Shown here in pieces: positions 9,509-17,284 of a DNA stretch of 64,000 bases (positions are counted from its first letter, which is position 1; every line of letters begins with the position of its first letter). Both the position numbers and the translations under genes were made by a program. Source of the stretch: Siphonobacter curvatus (GTDB lineage Bacteria; Bacteroidota; Bacteroidia; Cytophagales; Spirosomataceae); the NCBI RefSeq assembly GCF_002943425.1, contig NZ_PTRA01000002.1:310090-374089 (forward strand), given 5' to 3'. The notes under the pieces are model-generated. The model made no database searches. It saw only the letters and a list, made by a program, of their open reading frames with translations, and was not told the DNA's origin.

Positions 9509-11143
9509 ATGAAAAAAATATATCTAAAGCTGGCGGCCCTGGCGGCAGTAGCTCTGGCAACTTCGTCCTGCCAAAAAAGCTTTCTTGACGAAAAACCGTA
9601 TTCCGCTTACACGCCCGTTACCCTAAACGATTCGCTGGGGCTTAATTCCTCCCTGGTTGGGCTGTATAATCACACCAGTACGTACTACTCGTGGTCAAGC
9701 CGGCAGGGCTGGCTCAGCGTGTGGCAAGTGGGAACGGACGTGGCCAATGCCACGGCCAATCAGCAGGGCATTGAAATTCCGTATTACAACTACACGCTGC
9801 TGACCCCTACGGACGAAGCTGCGGGCTATTTCTGGAACCGGAATTACATCATGGTGAACCTCACCAACACGATCATCAATTCCGTCGATAATCCGAGCTT
9901 GACGGGAATCAGTCAGGGCGGTAAGAATCGCATCAGTGCCGAAGCTAAGTTTTTCAGAGCGTATGCGTACAACAATCTGGCTACCTGTTTTGGCGGCGTT
10001 CCCGTGATTACGACGGCGTTGACGGGCCCTAAAACGGATTTCGTGCGGGCTTCGCTCGATGAAGTAAACAAGCTTATCGTGGAGGATTTGACTTTTGCGG
10101 TCAATAACTTACCTGACATAGAAAGCGTAGGTAGCAACACCAAAGGAAAGTTGTACGGTCGGGCCCATAAGTTCATGGCCATGCAACTACTGGCAGAAGC
10201 TTACCTGCGAATGGACAAACCCGATCTGGCAGAGACGCAACTACAGGGCATCATCAACAGCGGACGGTTTAAACTGGTGAAAGGTCGGTACGGCATTCAG
10301 TCGACGCAGCCCGGTGATTATTATCACGATATGTTTATTTACGGAAACCAGCGACGCGTACAGGGCAACACCGAAGCCATCTGGGTACTGGAGCAGGAAA
10401 ATCCTAACACGGTGGTCGGCGGTATTACCGATAACCCGCAACATCGCCGGGTATGGGGAGCGGCTTACCACAACGTACCGGGTATGGCTCTTTCCGACTC
10501 CACGGGAGGCCGGGCCTTGGGTCGTCTGCGACTGAGCAACTGGGTACTTTATGAACTGTACAAACCGGGCGATATGCGTAACTCGCAGTATAATATCCGC
10601 CGTCGGTACACCTACAACGATGCTAGCAGACCGGCGACCTTCGGAAAACCCGTCCCTTATGCGGGAGCAGATACGGTATTTAACCTGGCTCCCCACACCA
10701 CGAAATGGTACCAGTTTGACCCCAACGATACGTTTGGTTACGCCATGATCAAGGACATGGTGCTGATGCGTCTCGGTGAAACTTACTTGCTTTTAGCGGA
10801 AGCACAGGTGAAACAGGGTAAGCTTGAAGCCGCCGCGGCTAGTATCAATGCTCTACGGGAGCGGGCTTTCCCGGGCTATCCAGCCGTAGGTAGCGTTTCG
10901 GCCGCGGACATGACGCTGAATTTCGTGCTCGATGAACGGGTGCGGGAGTTGATCGGCGAAGAAAACCGCCGGATGACGCTCATGCGTACAAAAACACTGG
11001 TAGAGCGGGCAACGCGTCTGAACAGCAACAATGGGTTCAACCCCACGCGTGGTTTGACTAATACGCATTTACTGATGCCGATTCCTTTAACGGAAATCCA
11101 GTTAAATAAAGATGCGGTTTTACAGCAAAACCCAGGGTATTAA
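9509..11143 (+). CDS. SusD/RagB-family surface glycan-binding lipoprotein
   Basis: Surface lipoprotein that captures oligosaccharides and caps the SusC barrel. The chosen ATG gives MKKIYLKLAALAAVALATSSCQ, a lipoprotein signal with Cys as lipidation site; a TTG three codons upstream is in frame but unneeded. It has 544 residues, normal for SusD. Typical features are the alpha-helical TPR-like scaffold (AEAKFFRAYAYNNLATCFGGVP; ETYLLLAEAQVKQGKLEAAAASINALRERA) and the closing segment LMPIPLTEIQLNKDAVLQQNPGY, a SusD hallmark. It pairs with the SusC just upstream. A hairpin terminator follows immediately (11161-11197). Confidence 0.95.
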   Translation: MKKIYLKLAALAAVALATSSCQKSFLDEKPYSAYTPVTLNDSLGLNSSLVGLYNHTSTYYSWSSRQGWLSVWQVGTDVANATANQQGIEIPYYNYTLLTPTDEAAGYFWNRNYIMVNLTNTIINSVDNPSLTGISQGGKNRISAEAKFFRAYAYNNLATCFGGVPVITTALTGPKTDFVRASLDEVNKLIVEDLTFAVNNLPDIESVGSNTKGKLYGRAHKFMAMQLLAEAYLRMDKPDLAETQLQGIINSGRFKLVKGRYGIQSTQPGDYYHDMFIYGNQRRVQGNTEAIWVLEQENPNTVVGGITDNPQHRRVWGAAYHNVPGMALSDSTGGRALGRLRLSNWVLYELYKPGDMRNSQYNIRRRYTYNDASRPATFGKPVPYAGADTVFNLAPHTTKWYQFDPNDTFGYAMIKDMVLMRLGETYLLLAEAQVKQGKLEAAAASINALRERAFPGYPAVGSVSAADMTLNFVLDERVRELIGEENRRMTLMRTKTLVERATRLNSNNGFNPTRGLTNTHLLMPIPLTEIQLNKDAVLQQNPGY

Positions 11144-11160
11144 TGATTACCAGTACTTTA

Positions 11161-11197
11161 GCGTCCGGATGGGTTTCCCAGTCCGGACGCTTTATTT
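11161..11197 (+). terminator. Hairpin between SusD and the downstream glycosidases
   Basis: GCGTCCGGA pairs perfectly with TCCGGACGC, and the inner TGGG/CCCA extends the stem, followed by TTTATTT. Lying inside an apparent operon, it probably acts as a partial terminator or RNA-end stabiliser that lowers enzyme expression relative to SusCD. Confidence 0.7.
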
Positions 11198-11216
11198 AAC
11201 AACACGCTCTAGATTC

Positions 11217-12203
11217 ATGAAAAAGCTATTTTTAACTTTTAGTTTGCTAACGGGTCTGGTTACCTCCGGCTTTAGTCAATCGCAGAAAAGAGACGCATTT
11301 ACGCCGGGTGAACGCTGGTATGACGAAAACGGCGAGCTGATCAACGCCCACGGGGGCGGCTTGCTCTATGATCGCGGGACCTACTACTGGTTTGGTGAAA
11401 TTCGCGGTACCAAAGCTTCCGAAGGCGTCAGCGTGTACACGTCCAAAGACCTCTATCACTGGAAAAATCAGGGTGTGGCCCTGCCTAAATCATCCGACCC
11501 CACCAGCGAAATTGCCGTGGGTGGCCTGATGGAGCGGCCCAAGGTAATTTATAACCCGAAGACAAAACAGTACGTGATGTGGTTTCACCTGGAGCTGCCC
11601 GGCAAAGGCTATGACGCCGCCCGGGCGGGCGTGGCGGTTAGCGATAAAGCCACGGGTCCGTATCGCTACGTGAAGAGTTTTCGGCCCAATGGACACATGT
11701 CGCGGGACATGACCTTATTTGTGGATGACGACGGCTCCGCCTATCACGTATACGCTGCCCGGGATAACTACGACTTGCGGATTGCTAAACTCACGGACGA
11801 TTTCCTTTCCGTGACGACCCAGGATACCCTGCTTTTCAGCAAACACCGGGAAGCACCGGCCCTGTTTAAAAAAGAAGGTAAGTACTACCTGATCACCAGC
11901 GGCTGTACGGGCTGGAAACCCAACGCCGCCAGTGTACACGTAGCATCATCGCTGATGGGTCCTTATCAACTGTTGGGTGACCCGATGCGGGGACCAAATG
12001 CGGAACTGACCTTTGACGGACAATCCACCTACATCCTACCAGTACCCGGTAAAAAGGACGCTTACATTTTTATGGCCGATCGCTGGAATCCCAAGGATCT
12101 GAAAGACAGCCGCTACCTGTGGCTTCCCATTCAGTTTGAAAAAGGTCAGCCGGTCATTACCTGGACGGATCGCTGGAATCTGCGTTCGACATTTCCGAAA
12201 TAA
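11217..12203 (+). CDS. GH43 enzyme resembling exo-beta-1,3-galactanases
   Basis: Predicted secreted glycoside hydrolase of 328 residues. Start ATG 11217 gives a clean signal peptide (MKKLFLTFSLLTGLVTSGFSQ); an in-frame ATG at 11112 would overlap SusD. The N-terminal part, with INAHGGGLLYDRGTYYWFGE, and MERPKVIYN (Glu106) resemble GH43 subfamily 24/34 proteins. Their characterised members remove galactose from beta-1,3-galactan backbones and use the Glu of ERPKV as acid. The usual GH43 catalytic Asp near the start is not obvious, as in that subfamily. It follows SusCD and precedes GH105, so it belongs to the same locus. Family is confident; subfamily and substrate are inferred from remembered motifs. 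Confidence 0.8.
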   Translation: MKKLFLTFSLLTGLVTSGFSQSQKRDAFTPGERWYDENGELINAHGGGLLYDRGTYYWFGEIRGTKASEGVSVYTSKDLYHWKNQGVALPKSSDPTSEIAVGGLMERPKVIYNPKTKQYVMWFHLELPGKGYDAARAGVAVSDKATGPYRYVKSFRPNGHMSRDMTLFVDDDGSAYHVYAARDNYDLRIAKLTDDFLSVTTQDTLLFSKHREAPALFKKEGKYYLITSGCTGWKPNAASVHVASSLMGPYQLLGDPMRGPNAELTFDGQSTYILPVPGKKDAYIFMADRWNPKDLKDSRYLWLPIQFEKGQPVITWTDRWNLRSTFPK

Positions 12204-12248
12204 CCAACGTTTTCCAAAACTAAATTCCTATTGAGTCAGAGAGAGCAC

Positions 12249-13391
12249 ATGTTTAAATCTATTCTATTAAGTCTGGGTTTGATTGGCTTGGCCTGCACGG
12301 GCTGGTCCCAGCAACGCCCTACGGCAGACCAAGTACTGACATCCATCGAAAAAGCCAATCAATACTGGCAGTCCACGCATCCCACACACGGCCGGGCCTT
12401 CTGGGACAATGCGGCCTACCATACCGGAAACATGGAAGCTTACTTCCGTACGGGTAAGGAAGCGTACCGGCAGTACTCGGAAGACTGGGCTGAGCACAAC
12501 GAATGGAAGGGAGCTAAATCGGCCGATTCGACCCAATGGAAATATTCATACGGAGAAACGGATGACTACGTATTGTTTGGCGACTGGCAAATCTGCTTCC
12601 AAACCTACATTGATTTATACCGACTGAAACCGGAGCCGCACAAAATTGCCCGGGCGAAGGAAGTGATGACGTACGAAATGAACACGCCTCAGTCGGATTA
12701 CTGGTGGTGGGCCGATGGATTGTACATGGTGATGCCCGTGATGACCAAGCTGTATCAGGTAACGGGTAATCCGCAGTACCTCTCCAAGCTATACGAGTAC
12801 TTCACCTACGCCAACGGTATCATGTACGATCCCGCAGAAAAGCTTTATTACCGCGATGCCAAATACGTGTACCCCAAACATCGGAGTACGAACGGCAAAA
12901 AAGATTTTTGGGCTCGGGGAGATGGCTGGGTTTTTGCCGGATTGGCTAAAGTATTACAGGATTTACCCAAGGAAGATCCCCATCGCAAGGCGTACCTGAC
13001 CCGTTTTCAGGAAATGGCCCAGGCTGTTCTGAAAACCCAGCAACCCGAAGGATACTGGACGCGAAGTATGCTCGATCCGGCTCACGCTCCTGGTCCCGAA
13101 ACCAGTGGTACGGCCTTCTTCACCTACGGCTTGTGCTGGGGAATCAACCACGGCTATTTACCGAAGAAAACCTATCTGCCCGCGGCCCTTAAAGGCTGGC
13201 AGTACCTTTCAAACGTAGCTTTGCAGGCCGATGGTAAAGTAGGCTACGTGCAGCCCATTGGTGAAAAGGCCATACCGGGACAGGTAGTAGATGCCAATTC
13301 CACGGCCAATTTTGGCGTAGGTGCTTTCCTGCTCGCGGGCTGCGAACTTCATCGCTTACTCTCGAAGAAAGCAGACGCCATTGCTCACTGA
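12249..13391 (+). CDS. GH105 unsaturated glucuronyl/galacturonyl hydrolase
   Basis: Removes the 4,5-unsaturated uronic acid left by polysaccharide lyases. It has 380 residues from ATG 12249 with a signal peptide (MFKSILLSLGLIGLACTGWSQ); a TTG at 12231 is in frame but gives a poorer signal. It shows the (alpha/alpha)6-barrel signature of GH88/GH105: DDYVLFGDWQ, YWWWADGLYMVMPVM with Asp156 as the likely catalytic Asp, WARGDGWVFAGLAKVL, and ETSGTAFFTYGLCWGIN. It lies 45 bp after the GH43 gene, probably in one transcript. With a galactanase-like GH43 and a tandem GH43 in the locus, it suits glucuronate-capped arabinogalactan or rhamnogalacturonan side chains. No lyase is encoded in the window. 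Confidence 0.9.
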   Translation: MFKSILLSLGLIGLACTGWSQQRPTADQVLTSIEKANQYWQSTHPTHGRAFWDNAAYHTGNMEAYFRTGKEAYRQYSEDWAEHNEWKGAKSADSTQWKYSYGETDDYVLFGDWQICFQTYIDLYRLKPEPHKIARAKEVMTYEMNTPQSDYWWWADGLYMVMPVMTKLYQVTGNPQYLSKLYEYFTYANGIMYDPAEKLYYRDAKYVYPKHRSTNGKKDFWARGDGWVFAGLAKVLQDLPKEDPHRKAYLTRFQEMAQAVLKTQQPEGYWTRSMLDPAHAPGPETSGTAFFTYGLCWGINHGYLPKKTYLPAALKGWQYLSNVALQADGKVGYVQPIGEKAIPGQVVDANSTANFGVGAFLLAGCELHRLLSKKADAIAH

Positions 13392-13420
13392 TTTTGCATA
13401 GTACCGATGAGTAGTTTTCC

Positions 13421-13455
13421 AATGGCTTTACCGATGCGGGTGAAGCCATTTTTTT
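13421..13455 (+). terminator. Terminator after GH105, overlapping the 3' end of the opposing gene
   Basis: AATGGCTTTACC and GGGTGAAGCCATT form an imperfect stem followed by seven T. It lies 30 bp after the GH105 stop and overlaps the last codons of the minus-strand gene. Confidence 0.7.
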
Positions 13456-13946
13456 AGCACCTTGGTTACGAAAGGCATCACCACCCAGGTAAGTAAACCG
13501 ACCATACACGCCGCCGTGATCAGTAATCGAAGAACGATAGGGAAATCTTTAATAAAAAGACCGACGGTAAAGGTTAGAAAAAGACTCGTGGGAAACACCC
13601 CACACAAGGTAGCCAGGGCCATTTTCCAGCGGGGTGGTGCCCCCGGTGACCGAAACCAGGCTTCCAGACCGTTGAGTTGTCGGTACACGGGATCTTCGGT
13701 TAGCGTAGAGGCATAGGCCTCCCAGTCTTTAAACCGTTGAGAGTTGTAAAAGGCATCGCGTTCCGCTTCATTGGCGAAGGTTCGCAAAATGCCGATTTCA
13801 CCACTGTCGGGTAAAGAGGTAAGCATGGCGGCTCCGTGAACGCCCCCGTGCGAAAAGGATTCACCCAGAAAACGGCGTAACGATTCGCGAAATTCGGCTT
13901 CTTTGCCCGGGCGTACTTTACGGGTAATGGCAACGTGGATAGGCAT
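13428..13946 (-). CDS. Antibiotic-biosynthesis-monooxygenase (ABM) domain membrane protein
   Basis: 172 residues. The N-terminal half (about 1-95) is a ferredoxin-like ABM/dimeric alpha-beta-barrel domain (MPIHVAITRKVRPGKEAEF; ILRTFANEAERDAF; RFKDWEA). The C-terminal half has two hydrophobic membrane segments (about 110-130 and 138-160) and a basic tail. This fusion of ABM and two membrane helices recurs in bacteria, but its reaction is not established; heme or small-molecule oxidation is only a family-level guess. The gene is convergent with GH105 and probably monocistronic. Confidence 0.75.
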   Translation of the reverse strand: MPIHVAITRKVRPGKEAEFRESLRRFLGESFSHGGVHGAAMLTSLPDSGEIGILRTFANEAERDAFYNSQRFKDWEAYASTLTEDPVYRQLNGLEAWFRSPGAPPRWKMALATLCGVFPTSLFLTFTVGLFIKDFPIVLRLLITAACMVGLLTWVVMPFVTKVLKKWLHPHR

Positions 13947-14046
13947 CGGTTTTCGGTAGGATCGAGGGCTTTAGCGAACGTTAAGATAAACGTTGTACAC
14001 AAAAGTACAGGCAAAGCCTATCTTTTCCAGCAGTTGTCTCCTTCGT

Positions 14047-14178
14047 TTATTGAACCAGTAAGGGGCTGAAAAAGCTTGGTATGTCTTCAGCCAGGGTTTC
14101 GGGAATTTCCCCTTGAACTAAACGATGAATTGTCGTCGGATGCAATGTATCCATTAAGATCAGTAAGGATTTTTTCAT
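14047..14178 (-). CDS. Possible 43-residue small protein or gene remnant
   Basis: ATG at 14178 opens a 43-codon frame starting MKKSLLILMDTLHPTTIHRL and ending in TAA at 14047. The start looks like the beginning of an alkaline-phosphatase/phosphodiesterase-type protein (hydrophobic strand followed by MD and a short helix), so it may be a truncated remnant rather than a working gene. No promoter or ribosome-binding signal was seen. This is a weak call made only because the 350-bp gap holds no other candidate. Confidence 0.25.
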   Translation of the reverse strand: MKKSLLILMDTLHPTTIHRLVQGEIPETLAEDIPSFFSPLLVQ

Positions 14179-14294
14179 TGGCTTTTGATAAAATCCAGAT
14201 ACCTGAGCTTGCTTTTCTTCTCCTTACTTAGACCGTTAAAGTGGCATTGGCACTTGTTTTTAGGGAATCGAACGAAAACAACCTTTGCATATCT

Positions 14295-14507
14295 ATGAAA
14301 ACCGCTGGACTCCTTTTAATCGTTGTTGGTGCCATCATGTTAGTATGGACCGGATTCTCCTTCACCAAAAAAGAAAAAGTACTGGATATTGGCCCACTGG
14401 AAGTATCGGCTGATAAAAAAGAAACGGTCAACTGGCCCCCCTATATCGGAGCGATTCTGGTGGTAGGAGGAATTGCCGTAGTGGCAATGTCCAGACGCAG
14501 GGCCTAA
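14295..14507 (+). CDS. Small two-helix membrane protein (hypothetical)
   Basis: 70 residues from ATG 14295: a membrane helix (about 3-24, LLLIVVGAIMLVWTGFSF), a charged middle (TKKEKVLDIGPLEVSADKKETVNW), a second helix (about 50-64) and the basic end MSRRRA. Two-helix proteins of this layout, with the same IGPLEV-type centre, are common in Bacteroidota and Proteobacteria; the role is unknown. An upstream in-frame ATG at 14241 would add 18 residues with no signal-like character. A strong terminator follows at 14556. AACCTTTG at 14280, close to the TAnnTTTG box, lies just before the start. Confidence 0.7.
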   Translation: MKTAGLLLIVVGAIMLVWTGFSFTKKEKVLDIGPLEVSADKKETVNWPPYIGAILVVGGIAVVAMSRRRA

Positions 14508-14555
14508 CCCAATATTTGTTAGGGCGTGAGTAACGGCTCAGACTCATTTTAGGGT

Positions 14556-14592
14556 AAAAAAGCGATAACGTTTCAAACGTCATCGCTTTTTT
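14556..14592 (+). terminator. Rho-independent terminator
   Basis: AAAAAAGCGATAACGTTT pairs with AAACGTCATCGCTTTTTT (one mismatch), ending in a T run, after the small membrane protein. Confidence 0.85.
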
Positions 14593-14642
14593 ACTTTATG
14601 AACGACCCTACGTAGTAAGGAATTTCCCGTATTAGTGTCCTA

Positions 14643-14650
14643 TATTTTTG
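14643..14650 (+). promoter_or_regulatory. Candidate -7 promoter box (TATTTTTG)
   Basis: Perfect TAnnTTTG match 59 bp upstream of the Crp/Fnr-type gene and just after the preceding terminator. Confidence 0.5.
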
Positions 14651-14708
14651 AAAAGAGCAGCCCTCGTACAAACCTTCGCTACCTTCGTGCTTTACTAAAA
14701 CGCGTACC

Positions 14709-15269
14709 GTGGAGATTGAAGAAATACTGGGTAGGATTGATCCCATGCCACAGTCCTCTCAACAAAAACTGATTCAGGAGTTGGCGTTAATCACAGTACC
14801 GAAAGGGCATTTGCTGATGAGTGCCGATCGACTGGCCGATCAGGTGTATTTTATACGAAAAGGCGTAGTGCGGGCGTATGTGCTGCATCAGGAACGGGAA
14901 GTGACGTTCTGGTTTGGGCAGGACGGAGATATTGCCATGTCGATGAACAGCTTTACCATCCGTAAAGCTGCGTTTGAATTTCTCGAAGCCTTGGAAAGTA
15001 CAGAGGTATACGCCATTTCTATCGAAACGTTGCAGGACCTATACCAACAGGATATTCACCTGGCCAACTGGGGCAGAAAATTTGCCGAATCCGAATTACG
15101 ACTGGCGGAGGAACGTTTTACGGCTCGTCAATTCAAAACAGCTCGGGAACGTTACGAGGATTTTCTCAATAATTACCCTGGACTGCTTCAACGGGTACAA
15201 TTAGGTTATATCGCATCGTACTTGGGCATCTCGCAGGTTAGCTTGAGTCGAATTCGAATGAAACCTTAA
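14709..15269 (+). CDS. Crp/Fnr-family transcriptional regulator
   Basis: 186 residues: a cyclic-nucleotide-binding-like jelly roll (about 20-115, with LADQVYFIRKGVVRAYV and VTFWFGQDGDIAMS) joined by a helix to a short winged-helix region (about 140-186, with YIASYLGISQVSLSRIRMK). This is the Bacteroidota Crp-like family that lacks the cAMP-binding arginine cassette; the ligand is unknown. The start is GTG 14709; the first in-frame ATG (codon 13) would remove part of the first helix. It is transcribed alone between two terminators. Confidence 0.85.
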   Translation: MEIEEILGRIDPMPQSSQQKLIQELALITVPKGHLLMSADRLADQVYFIRKGVVRAYVLHQEREVTFWFGQDGDIAMSMNSFTIRKAAFEFLEALESTEVYAISIETLQDLYQQDIHLANWGRKFAESELRLAEERFTARQFKTARERYEDFLNNYPGLLQRVQLGYIASYLGISQVSLSRIRMKP

Positions 15270-15274
15270 GCTGG

Positions 15275-15302
15275 GGTTGGGTTTCAACCAACCGCCTTTT
15301 TT
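15275..15302 (+). terminator. Rho-independent terminator
   Basis: GGTTGG and CCAACC form the stem with a 7-base loop, followed by GCC and a T run, 6 bp after the Crp-like gene. Confidence 0.6.
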
Positions 15303-15337
15303 AACATTTGTAAAAAAGTTTAATCATGGTTAGCTTC

Positions 15338-15345
15338 TAGTTTTG
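15338..15345 (+). promoter_or_regulatory. Candidate -7 promoter box (TAGTTTTG)
   Basis: Perfect TAnnTTTG match 50 bp upstream of the DUF1349 gene start at 15395. Confidence 0.55.
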
Positions 15346-15394
15346 CGGTTTCACCCGACAAAGGGTGTTTTTGTGTACCTTCTCTGTATTCCCC

Positions 15395-16009
15395 ATGAAG
15401 AAACTGCTAGTTAGTAGCTTTTTTTTATTTTCCTCCCTTCTGGTTTCTGCCCAAACGAAATCTTCTATGCAATGGCTTAATCCCCCCAAACAGTGGAGCG
15501 GCGATGCTCAGAAATTATCCCTGACGGTAGAACCCAACACCGATTTCTGGCGGATCACCCATTATGATTTCATCCGCGATTCCGGACCTTTTTATTACCA
15601 GGAACTAACGGGCGATTTTGAGGCTACTGTAAAAGTTACCGGTCAGTATCGGGAGCTCTTTCATCAGGCCGGGCTGATGGTTCGTATCGATGCAAAAAAC
15701 TGGATCAAAACGGGTATTGAGTACGTCGATGGCGTACAGAATGTCAGTGCAGTGGTAACCCGTGAGTTTTCAGACTGGTCGGTGGTACCCCGACACGATA
15801 GCCCAGCTTCCCTCTGGCTAAAATTACTCCGCAAAGCGGATTATGTTCAAATCGAGTATTCGTTTGATAATCAAAAGTTTGAAATGCTTCGATTAGCGTA
15901 TTTTCCGCCCGGTGTTAAAGCACAGATCGGTATGGTAGCAGCAGCCCCGGGTAAAGAGAGCTTTCCCGTCGTATTTGAAAATTTCGTGGTTAAACCTGTT
16001 CATAAGTAA
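15395..16009 (+). CDS. DUF1349-family secreted protein
   Basis: 204 residues with a signal peptide (MKKLLVSSFFLFSSLLVSAQ; start ATG 15395, since the in-frame GTG at 15365 adds a non-signal leader). The mature part is a concanavalin-A-like beta sandwich of the DUF1349 family: WRITHYDFIRDSGPFYYQ, LTGDFEATVKVTGQY, AGLMVRIDAKNWIKTGIEY, and the ending GMVAAAPGKESFPVVFENF. Relatives are annotated as regulation-of-enolase-protein-1-like; no reaction is established. The acetyltransferase gene follows 33 bp later, possibly in the same transcript. Confidence 0.85.
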   Translation: MKKLLVSSFFLFSSLLVSAQTKSSMQWLNPPKQWSGDAQKLSLTVEPNTDFWRITHYDFIRDSGPFYYQELTGDFEATVKVTGQYRELFHQAGLMVRIDAKNWIKTGIEYVDGVQNVSAVVTREFSDWSVVPRHDSPASLWLKLLRKADYVQIEYSFDNQKFEMLRLAYFPPGVKAQIGMVAAAPGKESFPVVFENFVVKPVHK

Positions 16010-16042
16010 GGGTGCCTGCGAGAGTTCTAAGTACTAAAAGTC

Positions 16043-16609
16043 ATGAAAACAGAAAAAGAAAAAATGCTGGCGGGGGAGTTGTACAACGCTCTGGACCCCG
16101 AGTTGACGGCGGAACGGACGCGAGCCCGTTTGTTACTAAAAGCCCTCAATGAATCACGGGAAGATGAGCCCGAATCCCGAGCCCAGCTTATCCAGGAATT
16201 GCTGCCCCAGGCGGGTCCTGGCCTTAACATACAGCCACCATTCTACTGTGATTACGGAACGAACATTGAGATCGGTGCAAACGTATTTTTTAATTTCGAC
16301 TGTACCGTATTGGATGTAACGCCGGTTCGCATTGGAGCCCGTACCCTATTTGGTCCCAACGTGCAGATTTATGCGGCCACGCATCCCATGGATGCTAGGG
16401 TACGGGCGGAAGGACTGGAAAGTGGCAAGCCCATTTCCATTGGAGAAGACGTATGGGTAGGCGGTAGCGTGGTTATTTGCCCCGGCGTGCACATTGGCGA
16501 TCGTTCGGTGATTGGAGCGGGTAGCGTGGTTACCCGTGACATTCCTGCCGATGTATTCGCGGCTGGCAACCCATGCCGGGTGATTCGACCGTTGGATTCT
16601 CAGGGCTAA
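16043..16609 (+). CDS. maa: Sugar O-acetyltransferase (maltose/galactoside type)
   Basis: Transfers acetyl from acetyl-CoA to a sugar hydroxyl. It has 188 residues, the normal length for the family. The N-terminal maltose-acetyltransferase cap has EKEKMLAGELYNALDPEL; the left-handed beta-helix of hexapeptide repeats carries IEIGANVFFNFDCTVLD, the catalytic-His region YAATHPMD (His at about 113), and the CoA-side loop IGEDVWVGGSVVICPGVHIG, ending VFAAGNPCRVIRPL. It is cytoplasmic and followed by a terminator. The natural acceptor cannot be predicted; the symbol is a family assignment. Confidence 0.85.
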   Translation: MKTEKEKMLAGELYNALDPELTAERTRARLLLKALNESREDEPESRAQLIQELLPQAGPGLNIQPPFYCDYGTNIEIGANVFFNFDCTVLDVTPVRIGARTLFGPNVQIYAATHPMDARVRAEGLESGKPISIGEDVWVGGSVVICPGVHIGDRSVIGAGSVVTRDIPADVFAAGNPCRVIRPLDSQG

Positions 16610-16630
16610 GTCAATCTGGGGAAAGCGAGG

Positions 16631-16657
16631 AAAGCAGTGGAGCAATTCACTGCTTTT
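16631..16657 (+). terminator. Rho-independent terminator
   Basis: AAAGCAGTG and CACTGCTTT form a perfect 9-bp stem around GAGCAATT, followed by TTCT. Confidence 0.75.
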
Positions 16658-16792
16658 CTGGCCTAGGAAAACAGCTGCAATCTATGTCCCCGTTCGTAGT
16701 GTCCGGTCTGACCCGTATTCTGTCCAGTTCGCCCGAAAACGGCTAAGCTGACTAAAATTCAGCGTTCATTTTTGCTTCACGATCACGAAACA

Positions 16793-17203
16793 ATGCATGC
16801 CATTATGAACGCGAAAACAAACAAAGCTATCTACTGGACGGGTGTGGTACTGACTTCTTTATGGTTCGGAGCCAGTGGAATCTTTGAACTAACTAAGAAT
16901 CCGCTGGTATGGAGCATCACGGTACAACTGGGGTACCCGCCACACTTTATTTATACTCTGGGGCTAGCCAAACTCTTGGGCGTACTGGTCCTCCTACTAC
17001 CCAACCGATTTCTTCGTTTAAAAGAATGGGTTTTTGCCGGTGTATTCTTTGACATTGCCTTTGCATTCTTTTCCAAACTCAGTGTACTGGGATTTCCAGC
17101 GACGGTAGACGCCATCGTCGCTTTCGTAATGGTATCGGTAACTTACCTCCAGTTTCGAAAGTTGTATCCCGCTACGTATACTTCGCTTATCGCCGTGAAG
17201 TGA
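16793..17203 (+). CDS. DoxX-like four-helix membrane protein
   Basis: 136 residues with four hydrophobic segments (about 12-30, 48-68, 75-92, 103-120) and the DoxX-like pattern KAIYWTGVVLTSLWFGASG, LGYPPHFIYTLGLAKLLGV and KEWVFAGVFFDIAFAFFSK. The family is linked to oxidative-stress or quinone-related membrane functions, but this branch has no defined role. The ATG at 16805 is an equally possible start. A bidirectional terminator separates it from the convergent LytTR gene. Confidence 0.8.
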   Translation: MHAIMNAKTNKAIYWTGVVLTSLWFGASGIFELTKNPLVWSITVQLGYPPHFIYTLGLAKLLGVLVLLLPNRFLRLKEWVFAGVFFDIAFAFFSKLSVLGFPATVDAIVAFVMVSVTYLQFRKLYPATYTSLIAVK

Positions 17204-17217
17204 TGTCACTAGGTATC

Positions 17218-17257
17218 AAACAAAAAGCCGCAAGGGTATCTTGTGGCTTTTTGTTTT
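17218..17257. terminator. Bidirectional terminator
   Basis: AACAAAAAGCCGCAAG and CTTGTGGCTTTTTGTT pair (one G-T), with A and T runs on both sides, between convergent genes. Confidence 0.8.
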
Positions 17258-17284
17258 TCAAGAGATAATTGTTGAAAGCAAAGT

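Noticed and set aside
13700-14014. 104-codon minus-strand frame overlapping the ABM-domain gene
   Set aside because: Overlaps the start of the ABM gene in another frame; no motif, and the ABM frame has clear domain structure.
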